Positions 53,175-64,000 of a stretch of DNA of 64,000 nt are shown here, in pieces. Source of the stretch: Papio anubis (taxonomy: Eukaryota; Chordata; Mammalia; Primates; Cercopithecidae); assembly GCF_008728515.1 (NCBI RefSeq), contig NC_044977.1:165525139-165589138 (forward strand), written 5' to 3'. Under the pieces are notes generated by a model. It made no database searches, was not told the DNA's origin, and saw only the letters and a list, made by a program, of their open reading frames with translations. Positions within the stretch are counted from its first letter, which is position 1, and the number at the start of each line of letters is the position of its first letter. The translations under genes were made by a program, and so were the position numbers.

Positions 53175-53370
53175 TTCTAAATTCAGACTCCAAAGCCTAG
53201 ACCCTGTATTTACTATCATTGAAAATTTATGAGATATTTAAATTTTACAGGCTGTCTAAGGTACAGCCTGTAAAATAGCAGCAGCATTAGCTACTTTATA
53301 TGGTTGTTATGAGGATTAAGTGATGTAGAGTGATTAAATGCTCAATATATGTTCATTGCTACTGCTGCCA
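53175..53370 (+). mobile_element. MIR SINE with internal hairpin
   Basis: 'attcagactccaaagcctag', 'ggttgttatgaggattaagt' and 'gattaaatgctcaatatatg' match sense MIR. The middle contains the hairpin at 53242-53276. Confidence 0.6.
53242..53276. repeat. perfect 14-bp inverted repeat, 7-base loop
   Basis: attttacaggctgt (53242-53255), loop ctaaggt, then acagcctgtaaaat (53263-53276). Confidence 0.95.
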
Positions 53371-55624
53371 CTGCTGCTGTGGTTGTTTTAACTATCATTG
53401 CTATTATTAACATGATGACATTTTATTTAAATGACTATGGTAGCTTATTTTGTTCCCAATAAACTTTATGTAACTTTTTTGCTATATTGAAGCCAGTGCC
53501 TGAACTGCTCGCAGTCTCTACCAAAAACTTGCTGCTGATGGTCAGGGATTAAAGGCTTATTTTTAGCAATCTTTCTAGCCTGAAATGGAATTCTGTCAAG
53601 GTTGGCTTTTTTGACTGTGACGCACAGAGGGAGGGCGGTATTTCTAATTTTATCCTCTGCCCATAAAATCATGTTTTAGTGCTAGCTAATTTCATTAATT
53701 TTTAAAACATAATGGCTTAGGTTTAGATTGAAAAGCTATTTTGTGACTGAAATGGTATATTTTGGAATATGTTGTGACTCTGTGACCCACTCAGGAGTAA
53801 TCCATAAAAATGATTTCAAAGAGTTGATTCGTGTCTGATTTACAAGTGACAGCACATGATTATAGCACATGATTCTAGTCTCCAATACAGTGCTTTATAT
53901 GTTTCATACAAAAATGTGCATAGTAATACAAATACATCTGCCAGAATCCAAAAAATAATACCATGGTACATCAGGATTCAGAAGAGTTAGAGATACTTAA
54001 ATGAAAATCTAGTATTATTTTGTTGGCAGCTGAGGATATGTGACTGTGATTTTTCCATCAACAACACCCTTAGTGAATGGTATAAGCAAGCCATCTTATG
54101 GTGGTCATTCTTTACAAATATCATGACCATATTGACTGTGGGTGTGTGTTCACGTGCACACATGTGTGTGTAAGAGAGAAGGAGGGAGAAGAGAAAGAAG
54201 AACTGCAATTCATTATCACTGCCAAGTTATAGAATTGTTAGAATTTGACACTTTTTTCAAAATTGGTACAACAACTACTTTTTATTCTTTAGAAAGGACA
54301 TATTACATCTTTGGGTAATGAGCTAAATGGGATTATTTTAATAAAATGCTCTCTTTCATATAAGTCAATAATTACTTTCAGAGGTACAAATTGGATAATT
54401 TTTTAAAAATCTTTATTTGACCAAATACTCAGTACATTTTAATAAGTATAGGATGTTTTCATCTACCATTTTGAACCTCCCATTTTAAGCGTTTTTGTCT
54501 TCACTGTCTTCATCCCTAAGGACATTTCTATTGTGTGTTTCTTAATACAGACATTCTCATTAGAATGATAGCAACCTGTGTGACTTTTATGTAAAGTGTA
54601 CTTTCTACAATTTCATTAAACTAATTTAATTTTTAAATCAAATTCTTATACAGTAGAGTTAAACAATTCCTTTATGTTTCCTTTTTGATTTTATTGAAAT
54701 TATTTTTTATTAAGTTATGTTGGTATAAACTTTACTACCAAAGATTTAATTCACTAATCAATTTTTAAAAGTTCATATCAGATACATTGATATTATTTTA
54801 GTAACATGTCTACAATGCCCAATTTTTGTCAATTTAAGTTTTAGTGAGCTAATTTTCACCAAGAAAATGTTATTCTTTCATCAATTTTGGGTCAGTTACA
54901 AATTTTAATCTGTGCGTTTTTAGCCATTGTTAATTTTATTTTTTATTTTTTCTGCTAAGTCTAATTTTTTAAAAATCAATGCTTGCTGTCTTTAATGTTC
55001 CTAAAGAATGTATAATCCCAGTCAGGTCTTTTTGTTTTGTTTTGTTTGGAGGACTAATCAATTTTACCGTACTCTGTTTTAAACATATCCAACTGCGTTT
55101 GCCTCATTGCTACCACTTGTGCTTACTAATTGGATATAATAATTAAAATATGTGTTTATTTCTTTAGTCAAGATGCAAAGAACATGAGATAGTACAGATG
55201 ATGGTAACTAGGTGGAGATGGAGGCCAAATATCATTACAATCCAAACAGTTGGGTCAAAATATCCTCCTTCAGATATTAGACACCTCAGTGGAACAAATC
55301 AGAAAGTATATGGTTTTGCTATATGATACTGATGTCTTAGAAATAGTCATTATATCTTAGTTTCTATCTACATTTACAGATCATGGTATTTTAACATTTG
55401 AATTTCCCAACTGGCACATGTTTATTTGTAGATATATACAGAGTTTATAATGAAAATTGTCAACTAATCTTCCAAATCAGAAAGCTAACTTATTTTTAAA
55501 TAATACAATTTTTTTGTGACAAAGTAACAGAAGACTGCAGAAAAGGTGAAGAAGGAACTGTCATTTTAAGCAGGAACAATACACCCTGCACCGTGCCAGA
55601 ACAAAATTATTTTCTTAAATGCTC

Positions 55625-55770
55625 TCAGCAAACAAGAAGGCATTTTTAGTTCCATATTTTAGCTGAAAAAGCTGAAACTTAGAGAATTAGCTTACCTAAA
55701 GATAAATTATTAAGTATTGGTGGGGGCTGCAGTTCAAACCATTCTGTAAACCCAAATCCTGTTTTATATG
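55625..55770 (-). mobile_element. MIR SINE fragment
   Basis: 'agctgaaaaagctgaaactt' then 'agagaattagcttacctaaa' and 'ggctgcagttcaaaccattc' match reverse MIR. Confidence 0.5.
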
Positions 55771-55819
55771 CAAAGCAAGAGTATCTATTCTGTGGTATTT
55801 ACAATTTAGAAATACATTT

Positions 55820-56110
55820 TTTATCATTTAACAAATATTGATCGAGTGTATATTAGGTGCCTCATCCTGAGCTAGGCTTGGGAATCAAGTGTGTAAGAGA
55901 GACCATAATTCCTATGTTCACAAAGCAGTCAGCCTAGTATTTACCTGTAGGCAGATAATCAGAAATTAAAGTGTGTTGAGACCTCCAGTGGGGTGGGAGG
56001 TGTAAGGAAGATAGGGCCAAGAGATTGATCAGTTTAAGCAATTGAAATGACAAATGGATTACCTAGTTTACTGAAAAGTGAAAGGGGATAAATCTAAATG
56101 AAATCACTGC
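55820..56110 (-). mobile_element. L2 LINE 3' end fragment
   Basis: 'aacaaatattgatcgagtgt', 'attaggtgcctcatcctgag' and 'gcagataatcagaaattaaa' match the L2 3' terminus in reverse. Confidence 0.55.
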
Positions 56111-56419
56111 AGGTGAAAGAATTTTGCAATATCCTGAAAGATCCTTAACAGTATTTATAATTGTTGCGTCATAGTGATGATGATCCACAATGATTAGAAA
56201 TTATTATCTCAACACCAGCATAAGGATTGAATGCCAGCAACTTGAAATCTTGAGTATAATCTTTTCTAAAGACTGAAAAGCTTTGTCATGATTGTACATT
56301 TATTGGGTCAGACTGCATGACCCTAAGATAAATCCTAAAATAAATTCCGAGAGATTTCTACCGCAGTATCTCAAAGCCTCAGTATCTTTTTCCTTGTTAT
56401 TTCTCTTAAAATTATTTCT

Positions 56420-57986
56420 TTTTATGTATATTTTTATTTTATTTCAATAATTTCTGGGGGAAAGGTGGGTTTTGGTTACATGAATAAGTTCTTTAGTAGT
56501 GATTTCTAAGATTTTGGTGCATCTGTCACCAAGCAGTGTACAGCATACCTATTGTGTAATCTTTTATCCCTCACCCTCCTTCCACCTTTCCTCCTGAATC
56601 CTCAAAGTCCATTATATCATTCTTATGCCTTTCCATCCTCATAGCTTGGCTCTCACTTATAAGTGAGAACATACAATATTTCATTTTCCATTCCTGAGTT
56701 ACTTCACTTAGAATAGTGGTCTACAGTTCCATTCCAGATTGCTGCAAATGCCATTATTTCATTCCTTTTTGTGACTAATATTCCATTGTGTGTGTGAGTG
56801 TGTGTGTGTGTGGGTTTGTGTCACATTTTCTGTATCCATGCATTGGTTAATGGGCATTTAGGCTGGTTTCATATTTTTGCAATTGCAAATTGTGCTGCTA
56901 TAAACATTTGTGTGCAAGTGTCTTTTTCATATAATGACTTCTTTTCCTCTGAGTAGATACCCAGTAGTAGGATTCCTGGATCAAACGGTAGTTCTACTTT
57001 TAGTTCTTTAAGGAGTCTCCATTCTGTTTTCCATAGTGGTTGTACTAGTTTACATTCCCACCAGCAGTGTAAAACTAGTCCCTTTTCATGACATGTGTGC
57101 CAGCATCTATTATTTTTTGATTTTTTGATTATGGCCATTTTTGCAGGAGTAAGGTGGTATCTCATTATAAAATCAGTATTAGGAAAATGACCATATTGCC
57201 AAAAGCAATCTACAGATTCAATGCAATTCCCATCAAAATGCCATCACTATTCTTCAAAGAACTAGAAAAACACAATTATAAAATTCATATGGAACCAAAA
57301 AGCTTCCGTAGCCAACACAAGACTGAGCAAAAAGAACAAATCTGAAGGTATCACATTACCTGATATACTACAAGGCTATGCAACAGGCTATAGATACCAA
57401 AACAGCATGGTACTGTTATAAAAATAGGCACACAAACCATGGAACAGAATTGAGATCGCAGAAATAAACCCAAATACTTACAGCTAACTGATCTTCAACA
57501 AAGCAAACAAAAATATAATATTCAACAAATGGTGCTGGGATAACTGGCAAGCCACATGTAGAAGGAAACTGGATCCTCCTCTCTCACCTTATACAAAAAT
57601 CAACTCAAGATGGATCAAAGACTTACATCTAAGACTTGAAACCATAAAAATTCTAGAATATAACATCAGAAAAACTCGTCTACACATTGGCTTAGGCAAA
57701 GAGTCCGTGACCAAGAACTCAAAAGCAAACACAACAAAACAAAAAGGAAGTAGATTAGACCTAATTAAACTAAAAAGAAAGAAATGATCAGAAGAGTAAA
57801 CTGATGACCCACAGAGTGAGAGAAAACATTCTCTAACTATGCATCTGACAAAGGACTAATATTCAGAATCTACTCAAGCAAATCAGCAAGAAAAAAATAA
57901 ATAATCCCATAAAAATGTGGGCAAAGGACATGAATAGACAGTTCTCAAAAGAAGGTATACAAATAGCCAAAAAATATATGAAAAAG
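56420..57986 (-). mobile_element. older L1 with 5' inversion (twin priming)
   Basis: 56420-57175 is minus-strand L1 (3' UTR and ORF2 end, residual frame 56869-57165); 57176-57986 is plus-strand ORF2 sequence. In an intact L1 the inverted piece would sit just 5' of the other, with roughly 50 bases lost at the junction. The direct repeat tctcttaaaattatttct flanks it perfectly at 56402-56419 and 57987-58004. The 3' UTR wording (tttctgggggaaaggtgggt) suggests an L1MA/L1PB-age family. Confidence 0.92.
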
Positions 57987-58124
57987 TCTCTTAAAATTAT
58001 TTCTAAAATTTAAAATGTGCATTATTTTTTGCATTATGAGTATTTCAAAATAAAGGTGAACGAACTTGCTGATTCTAGGAAGAATTATACTAAATCCATC
58101 CCCACATCATTTGTGGTTTCCCTG

Positions 58125-58126
<2 letters not shown>

Positions 58127-58162
<36 letters not shown>

Positions 58163-58167
58163 ACACA
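58127..58167. repeat. (AC)n microsatellite
   Basis: About 15 AC units, one AT interruption, then four more. Confidence 0.95.
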
Positions 58168-58339
58168 GAGAGGAAGAGAATGGGCCATTATATTAAATAT
58201 CAGTCCAAACCAAGCTTTTCTTATGGGTTCTGATTTTGATACCTTGGAAGAAAAGGAAAACATTTAAAGTTTGAAAACTTGTAAGTTAAATATACTTTAC
58301 ATGACTTCCCATTCTGTACCATTAATTTGAGCCAATTCA

Positions 58340-58680
58340 CATGAATTTCTTTCCCCATAAATGCTTTATATTTACCTGGCCTTGTGATTATTATTCATGT
58401 CCTTTCAACTGTCCTAAATGTACTTTTTCTCCATCTCTGTTCATCCAATTCTACTCATTCTGTACAGTACAATTTGAATATTTTCCTCCTTCTTTAAACT
58501 CTTTCTAGTTGATCCAGCTAGGAGGACTTTAAGTAGAGTCAACCTTATATTGCCTTATTTACATTTGTATTAGAGTTTCCCCAATAGACTGCAAGATAAT
58601 AAAGACCTTTCTCCCTTATTTTTGTATCTCATGCAACAGCCTGAACATTGTGCATGGTCACTAAATATTTTTTAATGGAG
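58340..58680 (+). mobile_element. L2 LINE 3' end
   Basis: Sense L2 3' UTR: 'caatagactgcaagataata', 'aagacctttctcccttattt', 'acagcctgaacattgtgcat' and 'ggtcactaaatattttttaa'. Confidence 0.65.
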
Positions 58681-61209
58681 AGAATTTTTAATTAGCTAAT
58701 TAAGGGCAAGAGACTATCGGATAGATGGACTCAATGAAATTAATGTTGTAGTCTCATGGCTCAAGGTAAGTCTCCCCTTCAATAGTAGTGGAAGGAAATG
58801 CAAAGGGAACTGGTCTGAAAGTAAACTTGACTGGGAACAGGATGTGAGAACAGAACATTTAGGAATCAAATCTTGTCATGAAGGGGAAATTGCTGGCAAA
58901 AACAAATGAAGAAAAAACAACATTGACTGTGTTCGGTTCAGTTCTAGTACAAAATATCAAAGATAGACTTTGACAATCTGCAGAATGTTCAGAAAAGGAA
59001 GAGCAGGCACAGGAAGTGTTGTCATATGACCTTGAAAAAGACTACCATATAGAGGGGATGAAGTTGGAGCTGAGGTGTTGACAATTTTATTTTTAAACAT
59101 TGAAAATTGCTGTAATATTACTTAAGAGAGTAGAAATAGGGCCAGAGAGTGGAGAAGCAACGGAGGCAGATTTGGACTCAACACTAGATTTTAAATGTGT
59201 CAGGGCTGTGACAGCAAAGAGAATCATGTGTTCCTGGATTCTTAGCTCTTGTGGAAACTGGAGCCAAACTCTGCCTTCCACCAAGGCCTGGAATAGCCAG
59301 AGCCCTGGCTTCTTAGCTTCTCCCTAAGAATCCCTGATGCTGTTCCCTTGGTCCTGCTGGGCTATGCTACTGCTGTGCTCTGGTGTTCTTGGACTTCCTT
59401 TTTCCCATTGTTGTTGTGCCTCTTGCCACTTCTGGTACCTGGCCAAAGTTGGAGAGCTCTGTCCCTGAAGGACACCTGTAAAATTTGCCACATGGAAATT
59501 AAAACATGCTTCCCAAAATTGGAGTTTCTGGAAAATACCACCCAATGACATATAATGGAGACATTTTTCCAGATTGGTAGGTCAAGACTTAGGCAATTGT
59601 GCAAATTAAATTTCTGTTGGCTTGTATGGTTTTGATATCCCCAAACCACTCAGGTAGATATGTATATTAGGGCCCCTGATGTTCCCTGCACCAGAAATAA
59701 CTTTCTAATAATCAGAATTGTCCCAAAATTGATATAACATACAAGATATGAAGTAAATTTGGTTTTGCCGTAGATGGCCAGGGGCTAGATGTTATTTGAC
59801 TGAATGTTGTAAGTTTAAATATTAGAGTGGATAGCTGCTGAATTTGCTGTTAGCCTCATGACTAAGTGATATGATATAGTCTTGAACAATAAGGGAGGTT
59901 GAACACCCAAAACTGTGACTTTGCTTCTTAGCAATCAGCCACTTTTGTCCTGTTCTTCTTTCCACTTTTGCCTACTTTTGAATCAAAAGTATCATTGTTC
60001 TTGATCCTGTGGCATTTGTCCCTTTCTTCCTATACATTTGCTCTATAGTCAATAAATATTTCCTTCTTCGTGCGATGTGTATCTTTCTCCTTTCTCAAAT
60101 CTCCTTTCCTTTCCCTTTTGTCTTGAGTTGGTGATTCAGATTTATCCATGGTTTTGATTAATACAATGTCTCATATCATATAATATCGTGAGTGTCACAG
60201 GGCAAAGCACCAAAGGGTACCAATGGACAAGGCCAGGAACAGAAACACAAAAATTAATGCAACAGGGGTAAGCAACCTCTATCTTCAAAGGAAGATGGGG
60301 AGTTAGATCTAGATATCAACTAGTCATATCCTTCAATGTTTAAAGGATATTGGCCCATTGTTCTCACAGTGCTTTTAAAAAAACCGCTGTCAATTCTAGT
60401 TAGGTTTATCTATTTAAAACCAGATACTGTACTTTGGTTATAATGTGAATTAAACCAGCTTTTGTATGCCATGCTGGAGGCTAAACCACTTTTTGTCCTT
60501 CTTTCCATTGTTTCAAATCCATTGAAAAGGCTTTATAGTTGCCAAACAATGGATTTCTAAACAGATAGTTGGTGTCTGTAAGTGAAATTAGAAGTCAAAT
60601 GTCAATAAATTGTATGGTTAAAATGTGATTTGAAGTTCTTAGTTTATTCAATATTTTTGATAAGGTCCAAGAAATTACATAGAAAAATGGGTTCTTATAA
60701 ACAAAAGCTATGAGGTTATAAATTTCTTCACAGCATAGGTATGACCTATATCAATATCTTGCAAAGTTCATAAGACAGTAACCAAAGAATTCTATTCCTA
60801 GAAAATGAGTCATTGGGAAGTTGCTGAGAGTTCAGTCTGTGGTTCCAAAAAGGTCTTATGTTACCAAAATCTTTGCATACACAGAACATTAAAACACCCT
60901 CCCACCAGCTGCCTTTGGAATAATAGCTAGGTTTTCTGCGAGAAGGGCTGGGGAAGTGTTCAGAAAAGTTTTCATATTCAACATAATAATACAAGGTCTG
61001 CAGACCACACGTCCTAGATGATGGAGACAGTTAAGTAGACAGTAGACAATGTGAGAAATTCCTATTTGCAGGTGGAAGGAAAGAGCACTTACGGAGAAAA
61101 ATCTACTGGGATAGCTATTCCTATGAAAGAGATGAAGTCTATCAGAAGTTCATTAATATCAAAACCTTGACTAACAAGAAGGATCAGGAGATAGGAGTGT
61201 ATTAAAAAG

Positions 61210-61440
61210 TGTAATGACTTTCAAATCAGACAAACCCAGATTCAAAACCTGGTCCTTCTCCCTAACAGATGTCCACCCTTGGTTGTTTTGCTTTAACCTT
61301 CTTAAGTACCAATATTTTAATGTCAACATTTCAGATTGTAATACATAGTTCTTAGAGTTGTAAGAAATTAAATTATGTGATGTAGGATTAAATTAAATAA
61401 TATATAAAGTACTTAGCACGTTAAATCATGGTCTCCTACA
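61210..61440 (+). mobile_element. MIR SINE
   Basis: 'caaacccagattcaaaacct', 'ttttgctttaaccttcttaa', 'gttcttagagttgtaagaaa', 'aaagtacttagcacgttaaa' follow MIR in sense. Confidence 0.6.
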
Positions 61441-61754
61441 CAAACAGAAAAAAGATCATTACAACATACTATTTTTATCATAGGGAATCAAATAACAGCA
61501 AAACGAATCAATGCCAGAAAATATTCTGAGTCTATGTCTTAACCATTTAATGTCTTCGATACCTCATAATGGAAAGTGTCATTTGTAAATATGAATGTTA
61601 CAAGATCTTTGATTTCTGAGAATGATGCAATCGTGTACATTATTTTCTACCTATGAAATTGGGGTGCTGAATTAATATTTGATATAGGTTTTCAATAATG
61701 AAGGATTTTTGAAGTCTGCATAATTTTCAGTAAAACAGAAATCCCATATTTAAA

Positions 61755-61985
61755 ACAACAGCACCAGCACTAATAAAAGCCTTACATTGAGTGCTTGCAA
61801 CATGTATTACTGCATTCTACTAAACACTTTACGTGAATCATGTCACTTAACCTCACAACAGCCTATGAAGTGAGTTACTATTGTGTTCTCCATTTTAGTG
61901 AGAAGAAGACTGTCAGAAGAAGAATAAGTAAACTTGCATTACATAACCACTAAGAGGCAGAACTAAGACATAAAAAAGTCAGGCA
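61755..61985 (-). mobile_element. MIR SINE, well preserved
   Basis: 'ttgagtgcttgcaacatgta', 'aaacactttacgtgaatcat', 'ttaacctcacaacagcctat', 'ccattttagtgagaagaaga' match reverse MIR through its core. Confidence 0.7.
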
Positions 61986-62464
61986 ACATAATTACAGGAC
62001 AAGATCGTGTATGCACTTTTATATGCTGCATTGCTTGCCTTCTGGGTTATCAAGGTTTACTGCATTACCAGGGTCTGACACATCTCTCTCTACTCATGTT
62101 TCTCTTCTGCATTTCACTGCATTTCTTGTTCTCCTGTGTGCTGTCTCTCTGCATTCTATCTACTTCTCATTTTTCAAAATGACTGTGCCCCACTTTAGGT
62201 CTCTCCAAGACAACGTCATTGCCCTGTGTTTACTTCAAGGCCAATTGCTTCACCACACACTGGCTGAAAACTTATTTTGGAATGTTCAGACAAACTCCCA
62301 CTACTTACTGTTTTTCACACCTGTCAAGCCATGAAACAAAGTTACTTATATGTTTTTAAATGCATATGAGTCAGAATCCACTCTTCTAACAAAGGCTGAC
62401 ACCTAAAACTTGGTGTTTCCTTTTGAGACTTGGACATTTCCTAGAAACATGAAGAAAAGTCCTT

Positions 62465-64000
62465 TAGAACAGTTTCTTTTTTTAACTTTTAAGTTTAGAG
62501 GTACAAACGCAAGTTTGTTACTAGGTAAACTTGTTTCATGCGAGTTTTTGTACAGATTATTTCATCACCCAGGTATCAAGCCTAGTACCTATTAGTTGAT
62601 TTTCCTGATCTTCTCCCTCCTCCCACCCTCTGCCCTCTGAAAGGCTCCAGTGTGTGGTGTTCTCCTCTCTGCGTCCATGTGTTCTCATCATTTAGCTCAC
62701 ACTTGTAAGTGAGAACATGCAGCATTTGGTTTTCTGTTCCTGGGTTGGTTTGCAGAAGATAATAGCCTACAAAGCTCCTTCCATATTCCCACAAAAGACT
62801 TGATCTTGTTTTTTCATGACTGCATAGTATTCCATGTTGTGTATCTACCACATTTTCTTTATCCAGTCTGTCATTAATGGACATTTAGGTTGATTCCATG
62901 TCTTTGCTCTTGTGAGTAGTGCTGCAATGAACGTACACATGCATGTCTTTACAATAGAATGATTTATGTTCCTCTGGGTATATACCCAGTAATGGGATTG
63001 CTAGGACAAATGGTATTCCTGTCTTTAATCCATCTAGAGTTAATTATTGTATATAGCGTAAGGAAGCGGTCCAGTTTCGATCTTCTTCATATGGCTAGCC
63101 TGTTATCCCAGCACCATTTATTAAATAGGGTATCCTTTCCCCATTGCTTGTTTTTGTTTTTTTGTCACAGGTCAGACAGTTGTAGGTGTGTGGTCTTATT
63201 TCTGGATTTCCTATCCTGTTCCATTGGTCTATGTGCGTATTCTTGTACTAGTACCATGCTCTTTTGGTTACTGTAGCCTGGTAGTATAGTTTGAAGTTGG
63301 GTAGCATGATGCCTCCAGCTTTGTTTTTTTTTTTTTTGTTTTTGCTTGTTTGTTTTGCTTAGGATTGTCTTGACTATTCAGGCCCTTTTTTGAGTCCATA
63401 TGAATTTAAAAATAGTTTTCTTCTAGTTTTGTGAAGAATGTCAATGGTAGTTTAATAGGAGTAGCATTGAATCTATAAATTGCTTTGGGCAGTAAGGCCA
63501 TGTTAATGATATTAATTCCTCCTATGCATGAGCATAGAATGTTTTTCTATTTGTTTGTGTCATCTCTGATTTTCTTGAGACGTGTTTTTGTAGTTCTCTT
63601 AGTAGAAATACAAAATCTCTCATCTCCCTAGTTAGCTGTATTCCTAGGTATTTTATTGCTTTTTTTTTTTTTTTTTGGCAATTGTGAATGGGAGTTCATT
63701 CGCGATTTGACTCTCAGCTTGACCAGTGTTGATGTACAGAAATGCTAGGGATTTTTGCACATTGATTTTGTATCCTGAGGCTTTGCTGAAGTTGTGTATC
63801 TGCTTAAGAAGCTTTTGGGCTGAGGCGATGGGATTTTCTATATATAGAATCATGTCATTTGCAAACAGAGACAGTTTGATTTCCTCTCTATTTGAATACG
63901 CTTTATTTCTTTCTCTTGTCTGAACTTCCAATAATATGTTGAATAGGATGGTGAGAGAGGGCATCATTGTCTTTTGCAGTTTTCAAGAGGAATGGTTCCA
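62465..64000 (-). mobile_element. L1 (L1PA/L1PB age), internally deleted, runs off window
   Basis: Minus-strand L1 beginning at its 3' A-tail (ctttttttaacttttaagtt), then 3' UTR and ORF2 read backwards to the right edge, where reverse-transcriptase sequence is reached (63653-63967). The F-A-D-D motif reads F-A-N-D, so it is inactive. Near 63022 the sequence jumps from 'gacaaatggtattcctgtct' to 'ttaatccatctagagttaat', segments that are about 0.5 kb apart in intact L1. Confidence 0.9.

Overview
This window is nuclear DNA from a primate. It is AT-rich and almost entirely intronic, with dense Alu, L1, L2, MIR and MADE1 copies. The youngest Alus (8104 and 31487) carry variants I associate with the AluYR lineage of Old World monkeys (GGCTCAAGCC near the 5' end, AGCCGGGCGAGG, GAGATCCGGCC), so a macaque/baboon/vervet-type genome is more likely than human. 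That assignment is an inference from diagnostic bases recalled from memory.

The only protein-coding content I can support is two internal exons of one gene on the + strand: 22176-22333 and 26907-27114. Together they encode the end of S2, S3, the S3-S4 linker, the charged S4 voltage sensor, S5 and the start of the pore turret of a voltage-gated K+ channel of the ELK/Kv12 family. The sequence fits KCNH8 (Kv12.1). Reading phases (split Asp codon, phase 0 junction, split Gly codon) and splice sites are intact. The exon carrying S1 and most of S2 and the exon carrying the pore helix and S6 are not seen, so the window holds more than 22 kb of upstream intron, a complete 4,573-bp intron, and more than 36 kb of downstream intron.

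Layout. 1-22175: intron with L2, MIR, a short L1 3' end, four Alus and an unusual 170-bp inverted duplication that splits an Alu (14.9-15.8 kb). 22176-27114: the two exons and the intron between them, poor in transposons around the S3 exon. 27115-39600: intron with MIR/L2 fragments and an inverted AluY pair. 39625-47560: an L1-rich block: an almost complete, decayed L1 with a minisatellite-like 5' end, an MLT1 LTR fragment, then a twin-primed (5'-inverted) L1. 47560-62460: mostly old or unique intron with a MADE1 miniature mariner (the source of the miR-548 family), several short perfect hairpins and a second twin-primed L1. 62465-64000: a minus-strand L1 with an internal deletion that runs off the window.

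I found no prokaryotic, viral or CRISPR system. The most interesting signals are structural: the templated inverted duplication inside an Alu, two twin-priming L1 inversions with identifiable target-site duplications, and a long pyrimidine tract in front of the S3 exon.
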